NCBI RefSeq assembly: GCF_040760075.1
Contig: NZ_CP142884.1
Location: forward strand, 1,860,001-1,924,000
Direction of reading: 5' to 3'
Length of the DNA stretch: 64,000 bases
DNA from: Sphingobacterium sp. R2
Lineage (GTDB): Bacteria > Bacteroidota > Bacteroidia > Sphingobacteriales > Sphingobacteriaceae
Made by a program: the position numbers and the translations under genes. The number at the start of each line of letters is the position of its first letter. Within the stretch, counting starts at the first letter, position 1. Positions 18,013 to 27,644 of this stretch are shown here, piece by piece. Below the pieces are notes generated by a model that saw nothing but the letters and a program-made list of their open reading frames with translations, was not told where the DNA came from and ran no database searches.

Positions 18013-18795
18013 ATGTCTAAAGTATTTTATAAGTCAGCAGAAGATATAGAGCAATTGCGAAAGTCAGCAGATGTGCTTTCGCAATTGCTTGGTGAAATCG
18101 CAAAAGTGATTAAGCCTGGGGTAAAGACTATATCTCTTGATAAATTAGCTTATGAGTATATTCATGATAACGGAGGGACGCCAGCGTTCTTAAATTATCA
18201 AGGATTTCCATATTCTTTGTGTATATCTGTCAACGATCAAATTGTACACGGTTTTCCCAGCGATTACGAAATTAAAGACGGAGATCTTGTTTCAGTCGAT
18301 GGAGGTGTCAATTTGAACGGTTTTATCAGTGATTCTGCTTATACCTTTGGTGTGGGTGAAATATCTGAGCAAGCACAATTGTTGTTGGATGTAACAAAGG
18401 AGTCTTTGTACAAAGGTGTTGAACAGGCGGTGGCTGGTAAACGTGTTGGGGATATCTCTTCAGCTGTTCAGGAGTATGTGAGCAAATTCGGATTTGGAAT
18501 TGTTCGCGAGCTGGTTGGACACGGAGTTGGTTATCACTTACATGAAAAACCTGAGGTTCCTAATTATGGAAAACGAGGTGCTGGTCCTAAATTGGAAGAA
18601 GGTTTGGTTATTTGTATCGAACCGATGATCAATGCGGGGCGTGCAGGCGTTCGTTTTTGGGATGATGGTTGGACAGTAAGTACAGTGGATGGGAAATTAT
18701 CGGCGCACTTCGAACAGATGGTTGCAATCCGAAAAGGAGAACCAGATGTGTTGCTGACATTCGAACATGTAGAGAAAGTTTTGAACAAAAAGTAA
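18013..18795 (+). CDS. map: Methionine aminopeptidase type I
   Basis: The enzyme removes the N-terminal Met from new proteins with a dinuclear metal site. The 260-residue protein shows the metal ligands in DGDLVSVDGGVNLNGFISDSA (two Asp), GHGVGYHLHEKPEVPNYG (His), CIEPMIN (Glu) and HFEQMVAI (Glu). Its place after secY is standard. It is the last gene before an internal promoter at 18796. Confidence 0.97.
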   Translation: MSKVFYKSAEDIEQLRKSADVLSQLLGEIAKVIKPGVKTISLDKLAYEYIHDNGGTPAFLNYQGFPYSLCISVNDQIVHGFPSDYEIKDGDLVSVDGGVNLNGFISDSAYTFGVGEISEQAQLLLDVTKESLYKGVEQAVAGKRVGDISSAVQEYVSKFGFGIVRELVGHGVGYHLHEKPEVPNYGKRGAGPKLEEGLVICIEPMINAGRAGVRFWDDGWTVSTVDGKLSAHFEQMVAIRKGEPDVLLTFEHVEKVLNKK

Positions 18796-18825
18796 TTGGT
18801 TTTCAATTATTTTTATTTATCTTTG
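18796..18825 (+). promoter_or_regulatory. Internal promoter before infA
   Basis: TTG (18796-18798, directly after the map stop) and TATCTTTG (18818-18825) are spaced by exactly 19 bases, a full match to the Bacteroidota consensus. It would drive infA-rpmJ-rpsM-rpsK-rpsD-rpoA-rplQ separately from the ribosomal genes upstream. Confidence 0.82.
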
Positions 18826-18869
18826 CACTCCTGTTCGCAGGCTTTTAAATTAAATTTAATCGAGAATAT

Positions 18870-19088
18870 ATGGCTAAACAAGCCTCAATAGAACAAGACG
18901 GTATAATTAGAGAGGCACTTTCTAATGCTATGTTTAGGGTAGAGTTGGAAAATGGACATGAAATCATTGCCCATATTTCTGGTAAAATGCGCATGCACTA
19001 TATCAAAATTTTACCTGGTGATAAAGTTAAATTGGAAATGTCTCCGTATGATTTGACTAAAGGAAGGATTACTTATCGCTATAAGTAG
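18870..19088 (+). CDS. infA: Translation initiation factor IF-1
   Basis: The 72-residue OB-fold protein has [39 protein letters not shown] and the closing GRITYRYK, all typical. IF-1 blocks the A site during initiation. It has its own promoter in the 74-base gap after map. Confidence 0.98.
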   Translation: MAKQASIEQDGIIREALSNAMFRVELENGHEIIAHISGKMRMHYIKILPGDKVKLEMSPYDLTKGRITYRYK

Positions 19089-19133
19089 CTGTAAGCCCTT
19101 GTATTAGCGCAAGCTTTTGAAAAAATAAATATC

Positions 19134-19250
19134 ATGAAAGTAAGAGCATCAATAAAAAAACGTAGCGCGGACTGTAAGATCATCCGTCGTAAAGGTAAAG
19201 TTTTTGTAATCAACAAAAAGAACCCTAAGTTTAAACAACGTCAGGGTTAA
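19134..19250 (+). CDS. rpmJ: 50S ribosomal protein L36 (zinc-free form)
   Basis: A 38-residue frame starts at the ATG at 19134 ([20 protein letters not shown]) and ends [10 protein letters not shown]. Only one Cys is present, and the C-x2-C...C...H zinc ligands of the common form are missing, so this is a C-minus paralog. It is too short for usual ORF cutoffs and sits between infA and rpsM as expected. Confidence 0.96.
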   Translation: MKVRASIKKRSADCKIIRRKGKVFVINKKNPKFKQRQG

Positions 19251-19280
19251 TTCATTAAAAAAATAATAGCTTAATATTAT

Positions 19281-19658
19281 ATGGCAAGGATAGCAGGTAT
19301 TGATTTACCTAAAAACAAAAGAGGTGTGATCGGCCTTACCTATATTTTTGGTATCGGTCGTACAAGAGCTGAATATATCTTGGAAAAGGCTGGTATCAGC
19401 GAAGATGTGAAGGTACAAGAATGGAATGATGACCAATTGGCAGCAATTCGTACTATCATTAACGACGAATTGAAAGTTGAAGGAGCATTGCGTTCCGAAG
19501 TTCAATTAAACATCAAACGTTTAATGGATATCGGTTGTTACCGCGGATTGCGTCACCGTAAACATTTACCAGTTCGTGGTCAACGTACTAAAAATAACTC
19601 ACGTACTCGTAAAGGTAAACGTAAGACAGTTGCAAACAAGAAAAAAGCTACTAAATAA
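19281..19658 (+). CDS. rpsM: 30S ribosomal protein S13
   Basis: The 125-residue protein starts [20 protein letters not shown] and has the helix-two-turn-helix segment [29 protein letters not shown] (in part). S13 contacts the P-site tRNA and S19. Confidence 0.98.
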   Translation: MARIAGIDLPKNKRGVIGLTYIFGIGRTRAEYILEKAGISEDVKVQEWNDDQLAAIRTIINDELKVEGALRSEVQLNIKRLMDIGCYRGLRHRKHLPVRGQRTKNNSRTRKGKRKTVANKKKATK

Positions 19659-19668
19659 TAAATAAGAA

Positions 19669-20058
19669 ATGGCTAAAACTAAAAAAGCTGCAAAAAAGCG
19701 TATCGTTGTTATCGAACCTGTAGGTCAGGCTCACATTAACGCAACGTTTAACAATATCATTGTAACTTTGACGAATAATCAAGGTCAAACTATTTCTTGG
19801 TCTAGTGCTGGTAAAATGGGTTTCCGTGGTTCTAAAAAGAACACGCCATATGCTGCTGGTCAAGCTGCACAAGACTGTGGAAAAGTTGCACACGACTTGG
19901 GTCTACGTAAAGTTGAAGTGTTTGTAAAAGGTCCTGGTGCTGGTCGTGAATCTGCCATCAGAACATTACAAACTGTGGGAATTGATGTGACTACTATTAA
20001 AGATATCACTCCACTTCCTCACAACGGTTGTCGTCCTCCAAAACGTAGAAGAGTTTAA
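19669..20058 (+). CDS. rpsK: 30S ribosomal protein S11
   Basis: The 129-residue protein has [37 protein letters not shown] and the C-terminal [15 protein letters not shown], diagnostic of S11, which forms the platform near the anti-Shine-Dalgarno site. Confidence 0.98.
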   Translation: MAKTKKAAKKRIVVIEPVGQAHINATFNNIIVTLTNNQGQTISWSSAGKMGFRGSKKNTPYAAGQAAQDCGKVAHDLGLRKVEVFVKGPGAGRESAIRTLQTVGIDVTTIKDITPLPHNGCRPPKRRRV

Positions 20059-20118
20059 TTAATTTAAAGATAAGATTCATTGGCTATAGGCTGATAGATA
20101 CTTTAATTGTAAAAAAAA

Positions 20119-20727
20119 ATGGCTAGATATACAGGACCTAAGTCCAAAATTGCCCGTAAATTTAGAGAGCCGATTTTCGGCCCGGATAAAGCGTTAGAAA
20201 AGAAAAATTACCCTCCTGGACAACATGGAGCTTCTAAACGCAGAGGAAAGCAATCTGAATATGCTATTCAGTTGTTGGAAAAACAAAAAGCGAAATACAC
20301 TTATGGTGTATTGGAGCGTCAATTCGCTAATCTATTTGCTAAAGCTTCCTCTAAACAAGGTATTACAGGTGAGATCTTCTTGAAATTACTTGAAGCTCGC
20401 TTGGACAACGTAGTTTACCGTTTAGGTATTGCTACATCCCGTGCCGCTGCTCGTCAGTTGGTATCCCATAAACACATTACTGTTAACGGTGAAGTTGTTA
20501 ACATTCCATCATATAGCTTACGTCCTGGTGACGTTGTAGCAGTTCGTGAACGTTCTCAATCACTTGAGGCCATTACAAATTCAGTTGCAGGTCGCACTGT
20601 AAATAAATTTTCTTGGTTAGAGTGGAATGCGAAGGAATTGAAAGGTACTTTCTTAAGCTATCCAGAAAGAGCTGATATTCCTGAAAACATTAAAGAGAAC
20701 TTAATCGTTGAGTTATACTCTAAATAA
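20119..20727 (+). CDS. rpsD: 30S ribosomal protein S4
   Basis: The 202-residue protein has [20 protein letters not shown] (in part), the S4 RNA-binding domain [26 protein letters not shown] (in part) and [20 protein letters not shown]4 nucleates 30S assembly. A 60-base gap separates it from rpsK and a small hairpin follows. Confidence 0.98.
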   Translation: MARYTGPKSKIARKFREPIFGPDKALEKKNYPPGQHGASKRRGKQSEYAIQLLEKQKAKYTYGVLERQFANLFAKASSKQGITGEIFLKLLEARLDNVVYRLGIATSRAAARQLVSHKHITVNGEVVNIPSYSLRPGDVVAVRERSQSLEAITNSVAGRTVNKFSWLEWNAKELKGTFLSYPERADIPENIKENLIVELYSK

Positions 20728-20743
20728 TAAATAAAATAGAGGA

Positions 20744-20771
20744 ATGCATAGTCCAATTTTGGGGTATGCAT
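20744..20771 (+). promoter_or_regulatory. Hairpin between rpsD and rpoA
   Basis: ATGCATA (20744-20750) pairs with TATGCAT (20765-20771) around a 14-base loop in the 95-base gap. It has no T-run. It could be an RNA processing site separating rpoA from the ribosomal-protein part of the message. Confidence 0.4.
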
Positions 20772-20822
20772 CTTCTATTGTATTACTATTATTATTACAA
20801 ATAAAAAATTAAAAGAAAATAA

Positions 20823-21815
20823 ATGGCAATTTTAGCATTTCAAAGACCGGATAAAGTTATCATGCAAAAATCTACGGATTTTGATGGTACGTTTGAATTT
20901 CGTCCATTGGAGCCTGGTTTTGGTGTAACCATTGGTAATGCTTTGCGCCGTATTCTATTGTCCTCTTTAGAAGGATATGCAATTACGTCGATAAGGTTTT
21001 CTGGCGTTTCGCACGAATTTTCAACGATCAAAGGTGTTGTTGAAGACGTAACTGAAATTATCTTGAACTTGAAACAAATCCGTTTCAAAAAAACAGGTGA
21101 GATTGGCGACAACGAAAAGGTATTTGTAGTAATCAATGGTCAAGAACAGTTCTTAGCTGGTGATATCACCAAGTTCTCTAATAACTTTACGGTTTTAAAC
21201 CCTGACATGGTAATCTGTAACATGGATAATTCAGTGACAATTGAATTGGAATTGAGTATTGCCAAAGGTCGTGGATACGTAAATGCTGATGAGAATAAAG
21301 TCGTTGATGCGCCAGTAGGTGTTATCGCAATCGATTCGATCTTTACTCCGATCAAGAATGTTAAATATACCATTGAGAATTACCGTGTAGAGCAAAAAAC
21401 TGACTATGAGAAATTATTGTTAGACATCTCTACTGATGGCTCAATTCACCCTGAGGAGGCGCTGAAAGAAGCTGCTAAAATCTTAATTCAACATTTTATC
21501 TTATTCTCTGATGAGAATATGCTTCTTGAATCTCAAACAAAAGAAGAAACTAAAGTTGTTGATGAAGAAATCTTACACATGCGTAAGATCTTGAAAACAG
21601 AGTTAGTAGATCTTGATCTCTCTGTGCGTGCATTGAACTGCTTGAAAGCTGCTGATATTCGCACATTAGCTGAGTTGGTTACTTACGACGTAGCTGATAT
21701 GTTGAAATTCAGAAACTTCGGTAAAAAATCGTTAAGTGAAATTCAGGAGTTGGTGAAATCGAAAGGTTTGTCATTCGGAATGAACTTGGCAAAATACAAA
21801 TTAGACGAAGAATAA
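20823..21815 (+). CDS. rpoA: DNA-directed RNA polymerase subunit alpha
   Basis: The 330-residue protein has the N-terminal assembly domain ([21 protein letters not shown], in part, about 32-50; [19 protein letters not shown]) and the C-terminal DNA- and activator-binding domain ([19 protein letters not shown], then [22 protein letters not shown]). Length is normal. It sits between rpsD and rplQ as in most bacteria. Confidence 0.98.
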   Translation: MAILAFQRPDKVIMQKSTDFDGTFEFRPLEPGFGVTIGNALRRILLSSLEGYAITSIRFSGVSHEFSTIKGVVEDVTEIILNLKQIRFKKTGEIGDNEKVFVVINGQEQFLAGDITKFSNNFTVLNPDMVICNMDNSVTIELELSIAKGRGYVNADENKVVDAPVGVIAIDSIFTPIKNVKYTIENYRVEQKTDYEKLLLDISTDGSIHPEEALKEAAKILIQHFILFSDENMLLESQTKEETKVVDEEILHMRKILKTELVDLDLSVRALNCLKAADIRTLAELVTYDVADMLKFRNFGKKSLSEIQELVKSKGLSFGMNLAKYKLDEE

Positions 21816-21945
21816 TAATTTAATAAGCGACCACTATATATAATTCCTCTTGTGCTGATGGCTGAATTTGACGGAATAGAAACCATCGAATGTTTAGTAG
21901 ATTAGCGAATGCAAGAACGGTATATGTAGTATAATAAAATCCAAA

Positions 21946-22470
21946 ATGAGACACGGAAAAAAAGTAAATCACTTAGGCCGTACGGATAGCCATAGAAAAG
22001 CAATGTTGGCTAACATGGCAACGTCATTGATCAAACACAAACGTATTACAACTACTTTGGCTAAAGCAAAAGCGTTGCGTACGTATGTTGAGCCATTGAT
22101 TACTAAATCTAAAAATGATACGACTCACTCTCGTCGTACAGTATTCGCTTACTTGAAAGATAAAGATGCAGTTTCTATCTTATTCCGCGAAGTATCTGAA
22201 AAAGTGGCTAATCGTCCAGGTGGTTATACACGTATCATCAAAATGGAAAACCGTTTAGGTGATAATGCAGAGATGGCTTTCATCGAGCTAGTTGACTACA
22301 ACGAAATTTACGGTAAAAAAGCTGCTGCTTCTGAGAAAAAAGCTACTCGTCGTCGTGGTGGTGCTAAGAAAGCTGCTGCTGCCGAAACTGAGGCTGCTGT
22401 TGCCGAAACTGAAGCTCCTGCAGAAGTTAAACCTGAAGTAGAAGGTGAAGAAAAAGTTGACGGAGAATAG
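21946..22470 (+). CDS. rplQ: 50S ribosomal protein L17 with acidic C-terminal extension
   Basis: The first 120 or so residues are L17 ([20 protein letters not shown], quoted in part). After that comes a tail of about 50 residues, first basic ([12 protein letters not shown]) and then Ala/Glu-rich with a near repeat [16 protein letters not shown]. coli L17 is 127 residues, so this 174-residue form is extended. A 130-base gap before it contains GATGG/CCATC pairing and no promoter that I can defend. A clear terminator follows, ending the super-operon. Confidence 0.96.
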   Translation: MRHGKKVNHLGRTDSHRKAMLANMATSLIKHKRITTTLAKAKALRTYVEPLITKSKNDTTHSRRTVFAYLKDKDAVSILFREVSEKVANRPGGYTRIIKMENRLGDNAEMAFIELVDYNEIYGKKAAASEKKATRRRGGAKKAAAAETEAAVAETEAPAEVKPEVEGEEKVDGE

Positions 22471-22489
22471 TCTTCTTCCGATATAGCAT

Positions 22490-22521
22490 AAAAAAGTCCT
22501 CTTTTTAAGGGGACTTTTTTT
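22490..22521 (+). terminator. Terminator of the ribosomal super-operon
   Basis: AAAAAAGTCC pairs with GGACTTTTTT around an 11-base loop, about 20 bases after the rplQ stop. Confidence 0.85.
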
Positions 22522-22627
22522 ATTTTATAACCATTCCTACCGTTATAACTAATATATTTGTATTGCTAAAATCTGATAGCTTTTTCTATTACTAGCTATT
22601 TCGTTTATCAATCTATAATTCATTAAG

Positions 22628-23773
22628 ATGAAACCATTTAATGTTTATCCCATTAATCCCATTAACATTGTAAAGGCTAATGGATCGACGGTGTGGGATG
22701 CCGAAGGAAATGCTTACTTGGACTTGTATGGTGGTCATGCGGTGATATCGATCGGACACACGCACCCACATTATGTACAACGTATCACAGAACAATTGAA
22801 CCGTATTGGCTTCTATTCTAACTCTGTTGAAATTCCAATTCAGCGTGAACTTGCCCGATTACTAGGGGAAGTTTCCGGTAAGGTTGATTATGAGGTATTC
22901 CTTTGTAATTCGGGCGCGGAAGCGAACGAAAACGCGCTCAAGCTAGCTTCTTTTTATAACAAACGGAAAAAGGTTATAGCGTTTTCAAAAGCTTTTCATG
23001 GCAGAACGTCCCTTGCAGTGGCAGCAACAGACAATCCAAGTATCGTGGCGCCCGTTAATGAGACAGACCATGTTGTATTTCTTCCTTTTAATGATGAAGA
23101 TGCTTTAAAGGTCGCCTTCGAATCATATGGTAATGAAATTTCGTCTGTGATTATTGAAAGTATTCAAGGGGTAGGAGGGATCAGAGAAGCCTCAGTATCT
23201 TTTCTTCGATTGATCCGATCGCTTTGTGACCAATATAATGCTGTATTTATTGCTGACGAAGTACAATGTGGGTATGGAAGAACTGGCTTGTTTTATGCGC
23301 AAGATTACTCTGGCGTTGACGCAGATATTTATACCATGGCAAAGGGTATGGGAAATGGTTTTCCTATTGGCGCAATTAGCATTTCACCCAAATTTGAGGC
23401 TAGTTATGGCAGTTTAGGAACGACATTTGGGGGGAATCATCTGGCCTGCGCAGCTGCTTTGGCTGTGTTGGAAGTGATGCAACAAGATAAGCTTATGGAA
23501 AATGCTGCTCAGGTGGGACAATATCTTATTGATGAACTTAGGCAGATTGAAGAGATTATAGAAGTGAGAGGCCGAGGTTTAATGATCGGTATAGAATTGC
23601 CGGAATCTTTGGCTCATGTAAAGAAAGATCTCTTGTTAAAGAATCGTATATTTACTGGAGAAGCTAAGCCTTTTGTCATTCGCTTGCTGCCTGCTTTGAA
23701 TATTACAAAAGAGCATGCTGATCAATTTTTAGTGGCATTGAAGAAGCAGATCAGTGCAGTAACGGTTGCATAA
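22628..23773 (+). CDS. argD: Acylornithine aminotransferase (ArgD-type, probably N-succinylornithine)
   Basis: A class-III PLP aminotransferase of 381 residues that converts acylglutamate semialdehyde to acylornithine in arginine synthesis. Marks are NSGAEANENALKLA (about 94-107), the PLP-pocket Asp210 in FIADEVQCGYGRTG and the Schiff-base Lys239 in TMAKGMGNGFP. It heads a run of arginine genes. In Bacteroides the pathway uses N-succinyl rather than N-acetyl intermediates, and the next gene supports that here. A -7-like TATATTTG lies at 22553-22560 but without a matching TTG at the right distance. Class is secure, and the acyl group is inferred. Confidence 0.92.
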   Translation: MKPFNVYPINPINIVKANGSTVWDAEGNAYLDLYGGHAVISIGHTHPHYVQRITEQLNRIGFYSNSVEIPIQRELARLLGEVSGKVDYEVFLCNSGAEANENALKLASFYNKRKKVIAFSKAFHGRTSLAVAATDNPSIVAPVNETDHVVFLPFNDEDALKVAFESYGNEISSVIIESIQGVGGIREASVSFLRLIRSLCDQYNAVFIADEVQCGYGRTGLFYAQDYSGVDADIYTMAKGMGNGFPIGAISISPKFEASYGSLGTTFGGNHLACAAALAVLEVMQQDKLMENAAQVGQYLIDELRQIEEIIEVRGRGLMIGIELPESLAHVKKDLLLKNRIFTGEAKPFVIRLLPALNITKEHADQFLVALKKQISAVTVA

Positions 23774-23786
23774 GACTGCCGCGAGG

Positions 23787-23811
23787 GCTAATCCATTGTG
23801 GTATTAGCTTG
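23787..23811 (+). promoter_or_regulatory. Hairpin between argD and the transcarbamylase gene
   Basis: GCTAATCCA pairs with TGGTATTAGC allowing one bulge, in the 133-base gap. No T-run follows. Role unknown; it could be an RNA stability element. Confidence 0.35.
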
Positions 23812-23906
23812 AGCAGATTATATTGTGTTGTATTAGTTTAAATATATACGGAGTGTGACGTGTCTAAATATTGTCCGTTGAAGTGCACTCGAATAAATAA
23901 ATATTG

Positions 23907-24869
23907 ATGAAAAGATTTTTCTCTGTTAAGGATGTACCTAGTATAGCTGACGTTGTTCAAGAAGCGTTGGCATTGAAGGCTGCGCCCTATGATAATCAGG
24001 AACTCGGTCAGCATAAGACGTTGGGACTTGTTTTTTTGAATCCGAGTTTGCGTACACGTTTAAGCACTCAGAAAGCGGCGATGAACTTGGGGATGAATGT
24101 CATGGTCATGAATATGGATAAAGACGGCTGGGCTCTTGAGACACAGGACGGTGTTGTGATGAACGGGACAACTGTTGAGCATATCCGTGAGGCCGCAGCT
24201 GTAATGGGTGAATATTGCGATATTTTGGGACTACGGTCATTTCCAAAACTGAAAGACCGTGAAGAAGATTATAGCGAAGACCTTTTTAACAAATTCATGA
24301 AGTACTGTGGGGTTCCTGTTGTTTCGTTAGAGAGCGCAACACGTCACCCTCTACAGAGTTTAACGGATATGATTACCATCACGGAGTACAAGAAGGTTGA
24401 AAAACCAAAGGTAGTGTTAGCTTGGGCTCCTCACGTTAAGGCTTTACCTCAGGCAGTACCTAATTCTTTTGCAGAGTGGATGTGTAAAGCACAAGAAGAG
24501 GGATTGGTCGATTTTACGATAGCTCAGCCTATGGGATACGAGTTAAGTGAAGAGTTTACCGCTGGTGCAACTATATCAAATAATCTCGAGGAAAGTTTAA
24601 ATAATGCTGATTTTGTTTATGTAAAAAATTGGTCTTCTTATCAGGAATATGGTGAGGTATATGGTGTTGAAGATAATTGGATGATGGATAACGAGAAGCT
24701 CAATTTGACGAATGATGCTAAAGTTATGCATTGTCTGCCTGTAAGAAGAGATCTGGAATTATCTTCTGAGATTCTGGACGGTCCAAATTCACTTGTAATT
24801 AAAGAGGCTAGCAACCGTGTATGGGCTGCTCAGGTTGTTTTGAAACGTATGTTAGAGGATTTGGTATAA
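23907..24869 (+). CDS. argF': N-succinylornithine carbamoyltransferase (SOTCase-like)
   Basis: This enzyme carbamoylates an N-acylated ornithine. The ATG at 23907 (MKRFFSVKD) is preferred over the in-frame TTG one codon upstream. The 320-residue protein has the carbamoyl-phosphate motif as SLRTRLSTQKA (about 47-57), ATRHPLQSLTD and the HCLPVRR motif. Established work on Bacteroides fragilis SOTCase and Xanthomonas AOTCase showed that Pro90 (SOTCase) versus Glu92 (AOTCase) sets succinyl or acetyl preference, and that changing the Glu to Pro, Ser, Val or Ala gives SOTCase. In my by-eye alignment the equivalent here is Val90 in NGTTVEHI, which fits SOTCase. Neighbours are argD and argB. Confidence 0.9.
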   Translation: MKRFFSVKDVPSIADVVQEALALKAAPYDNQELGQHKTLGLVFLNPSLRTRLSTQKAAMNLGMNVMVMNMDKDGWALETQDGVVMNGTTVEHIREAAAVMGEYCDILGLRSFPKLKDREEDYSEDLFNKFMKYCGVPVVSLESATRHPLQSLTDMITITEYKKVEKPKVVLAWAPHVKALPQAVPNSFAEWMCKAQEEGLVDFTIAQPMGYELSEEFTAGATISNNLEESLNNADFVYVKNWSSYQEYGEVYGVEDNWMMDNEKLNLTNDAKVMHCLPVRRDLELSSEILDGPNSLVIKEASNRVWAAQVVLKRMLEDLV

Positions 24870-24920
24870 TCCAGTCCTATTGATTATTGAAAAACTATTT
24901 TTATTGGGAAAAGTTGCGTA

Positions 24921-25718
24921 ATGGCTAATAGTGTATTAAATATAATTAAAATTGGTGGTAATATTATTGATGATGAGCACCAATTAGATTCTTTTTTAGA
25001 AAAGTTTTCCGCATTGTCGGGAAAGAAGATTCTTGTGCACGGCGGGGGCAAAATTGCGACTCGTTTAGCCAATGAATTGGGGATTGAAGCCCAAATGATT
25101 GAGGGACGTCGTGTCACAAATGAGGAAATGTTACGCGTGGTAACAATGGTATATGCTGGGTTGACAAACAAGACTATCGTTGCCAAATTACAAAATTTGA
25201 AATGTGATGCTGTTGGATTAACAGGAGCTGATGGCGATGTTATAAAAGCGATCAAACGGCCTGTTAAGGATGTCGATTACGGTTTTGTGGGTGATTTGCT
25301 TCATGACTCTGTAAACACCCTTGCGATTAAAAAATTTCTAGAAGCTGGGTTTGTTCCTGTATTTTCAGCGATTACACACAATGGCCTCGGTCAATTGCTT
25401 AATACCAACGCGGATACTATTGCCTCTTCATTGGCGGTTTCTTTGGCTTCGTTGTATGAAACTTCTCTGGTTTACTGTTTTGAGAAGAACGGTGTTTTAC
25501 GTGATGTAACAGATGAGAATTCTGTCATTCCAACCATTAAGTCTGAAGAGTTTGAACAGCTTAAGGAATCCGGTGTCGTTCATGAAGGAATGATTCCTAA
25601 GCTGCAAAATGCATTCAATGCTATAAATAAAGGTGTTCAAGAGGTCTATATTGGAAATGCCAATAATTTGCATTTATTCCAACAAGGGCAATTTGGTACC
25701 TGTTTGACATTAAAATAA
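24921..25718 (+). CDS. argB: Acylglutamate kinase (ArgB; N-acetyl- or N-succinylglutamate)
   Basis: The 265-residue amino-acid kinase has IKIGGNIIDDE at the N terminus, the glycine loop VHGGGKIATRLANELGIEA (about 34-52) and LNTNADTIASSLAVSLAS for nucleotide binding. It phosphorylates the acylglutamate in the second step of arginine synthesis. It lacks the long N-terminal extension of arginine-inhibited kinases. It sits 51 bases after the transcarbamylase gene and 27 before proC. Confidence 0.93.
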   Translation: MANSVLNIIKIGGNIIDDEHQLDSFLEKFSALSGKKILVHGGGKIATRLANELGIEAQMIEGRRVTNEEMLRVVTMVYAGLTNKTIVAKLQNLKCDAVGLTGADGDVIKAIKRPVKDVDYGFVGDLLHDSVNTLAIKKFLEAGFVPVFSAITHNGLGQLLNTNADTIASSLAVSLASLYETSLVYCFEKNGVLRDVTDENSVIPTIKSEEFEQLKESGVVHEGMIPKLQNAFNAINKGVQEVYIGNANNLHLFQQGQFGTCLTLK

Positions 25719-25745
25719 AAATCTAATCTAAACCTAACGATTGCT

Positions 25746-26552
25746 ATGAAAAAAGTCACCATTATCGGCAGTGGTAATATTGGTCTTTCTTTGGCAAAGG
25801 GACTTGTAAAAAGCGAATTTGCGCATGCTGCTGATATTACACTGACAAGGAGAAATCTCAATGCATTGGCCAATGAAGCCAGTAGTGGCTTTTCAGTAAG
25901 CAATGATAATAAAAATGCAGTTCAGGGGGCTGATATTGTCGTCTTTGCTATCTTACCGCAACAGCTTAAAAAGGTGCTACTAGAAGTAGCCCCTGTAATT
26001 GAAAAGACAAATCAAATTTTTGTGTCCGTTGTATCGGGAGTTTCCTGTGCTGATTTAAAAGCGGAGTTGGGTGAGGATGCCACGGTAATACGTGCGATGC
26101 CAAATACGGCAATTGCAATCGGTCAGTCAATGACCTGTATTGCCAGTGATAATGCTTCCGATGATAGTTTGAAAGAGATTGAACATATGTTTGAATCAGT
26201 GGGGTCAGTAGTTGTCATTAATGAAGATCTCATGACATCGGCAACAGCATTATGTGCGTGCGGTATCGCTTTCTTTCTCCGTGCTATTCGAGCGGCCTCA
26301 CAGGGCGGAGTTGAAATTGGATTTCATGCGCATGATGCGTTAAAAATGGCAGTTCAAACAGCAAAAGGTGCTGCTGATTTGTTATTGCATACCAATGCTC
26401 ACCCAGAAGGAGAGATTGATAAAGTAACTTCACCAAAAGGCTGTACAATTGCGGGACTAAATGAGATGGAACATAACGGTTTTAGTTCTGCCTTTATAAA
26501 AGGGATTAAACTGTCTGCGGATAAGGCAGGAGGATTGTATCATGAAGGATAA
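25746..26552 (+). CDS. proC: Pyrroline-5-carboxylate reductase
   Basis: The 268-residue protein has an N-terminal Rossmann fold (VTIIGSGNIGLSLAKGLV, about 3-20), VSVVSGVSCADL and VIRAMPNTAIAIGQSMT (about 115-131), and the C-terminal SPKGCTIAGLNEMEHNGFSSAF dimer domain, quoted in part. It reduces P5C to proline with NAD(P)H. Its presence inside the arginine run ties the shared glutamate/ornithine branch together. The last 11 bases overlap the next start. Confidence 0.93.
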   Translation: MKKVTIIGSGNIGLSLAKGLVKSEFAHAADITLTRRNLNALANEASSGFSVSNDNKNAVQGADIVVFAILPQQLKKVLLEVAPVIEKTNQIFVSVVSGVSCADLKAELGEDATVIRAMPNTAIAIGQSMTCIASDNASDDSLKEIEHMFESVGSVVVINEDLMTSATALCACGIAFFLRAIRAASQGGVEIGFHAHDALKMAVQTAKGAADLLLHTNAHPEGEIDKVTSPKGCTIAGLNEMEHNGFSSAFIKGIKLSADKAGGLYHEG

Positions 26553-27606
26553 GGAATGCCTGTTTGAAGATGCCTTGAATCTTTTGAAACAATTGATTGG
26601 ATTGTCCTCTTTGAGTAGAGAAGAGGACCTTACAGCAAATCTTATTTATGGTTTCTTTGAAGAACGAGGCATCAAAACCTATCGAAAAGGCAATAATATT
26701 TGGGTGTATAATGCCCATTATGATCGTACTAAACCAACAATACTGCTCAACTCTCATCACGATACAGTAAAACCAAATACAGGTTATACAAGGGATCCGC
26801 TACAGGCTACGGTAGAAGACGGGAAATTGTATGGGCTGGGAAGCAACGATGCAGGTGGCTGTCTAGTCTCTTTGATCGCAACTTTCTTGTATTTTTACCA
26901 GCAATCGAATTTAACATATAACTTCTGTCTCGTTGCCAGTGCCGAAGAAGAAATTTCAGGTCGGAATGGTATAGAATCTGTTTTGGATGAAATTGGTCCT
27001 ATAGATTTTGCTATTGTGGGTGAACCTACCTTATTGGATTTGGCAATTGCCGAAAAGGGGCTGATGGTGTTGGATTGTACCGCTTTAGGAACGGCTGGAC
27101 ATGCCGCACGTAATGAGGGGGATAATGCGATCTATAAAGCGATCAAGGATATTGAATGGTTTCAACATTATGCATTTGAAAGAACTTCTTCAACTTTAGG
27201 CCCAATTAAGATGTCGGTAACCGTGATTCAGGCGGGATCGCAGCACAATGTGGTACCGGCTACTTGTAACTTTGTTGTCGATGTCAGAACCACAGATGCT
27301 TATTCGAATGAAGAGACATTGGATATTATCAAGTCTCATGTAAAATCTGAAGTCACAGCGCGGTCGACACGTTTGAAGTCTTCTTTTATTCCTGAATCAC
27401 ACCCAATTGTCAAGGCAGGTATTGCCCTTGGGCGTAAAGTATATGGCTCACCTACGATGAGTGATCAGGCTCTTATCCCTGTTCCTTCTTTGAAGTTAGG
27501 ACCTGGCGATAGCGCCCGCTCCCATATGGCGGATGAATTTATTTATATTGACGAGATTAGGGCAGGAATAGATCTCTATATCGGCATGTTAGAAAAGATC
27601 GTATAA
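26542..27606 (+). CDS. M20 family deacylase (ArgE-type; likely N-acyl-citrulline/ornithine deacylase)
   Basis: The 354-residue zinc peptidase-like protein has HHDTVKPN (about 72-79), GLGSNDAGG with Asp103, the general-base region SAEEEISG (134-141), VGEPT, and a dimerisation insert around GTAGHAARNEG. In the acylated-citrulline pathway this enzyme removes the succinyl (or acetyl) group after carbamoylation, so with an SOTCase its substrate is probably N-succinylcitrulline (inference). It overlaps proC by 11 bases with AGGAGG just upstream, a sign of coupling. A strong terminator follows. Confidence 0.88.
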   Translation: MKDKECLFEDALNLLKQLIGLSSLSREEDLTANLIYGFFEERGIKTYRKGNNIWVYNAHYDRTKPTILLNSHHDTVKPNTGYTRDPLQATVEDGKLYGLGSNDAGGCLVSLIATFLYFYQQSNLTYNFCLVASAEEEISGRNGIESVLDEIGPIDFAIVGEPTLLDLAIAEKGLMVLDCTALGTAGHAARNEGDNAIYKAIKDIEWFQHYAFERTSSTLGPIKMSVTVIQAGSQHNVVPATCNFVVDVRTTDAYSNEETLDIIKSHVKSEVTARSTRLKSSFIPESHPIVKAGIALGRKVYGSPTMSDQALIPVPSLKLGPGDSARSHMADEFIYIDEIRAGIDLYIGMLEKIV

Positions 27607-27641
27607 AAAAAGCTTCCATTTTTTTGATGGAAGCTTTTTTT
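27605..27641. terminator. Bidirectional terminator between arginine genes and lrp-like gene
   Basis: A perfect 15-bp stem (AAAAAAAGCTTCCAT with its complement) around a 7-base loop, with A- and T-runs on the two sides, so it can stop both convergent transcripts. Confidence 0.9.
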
Positions 27642-27644
27642 ATA

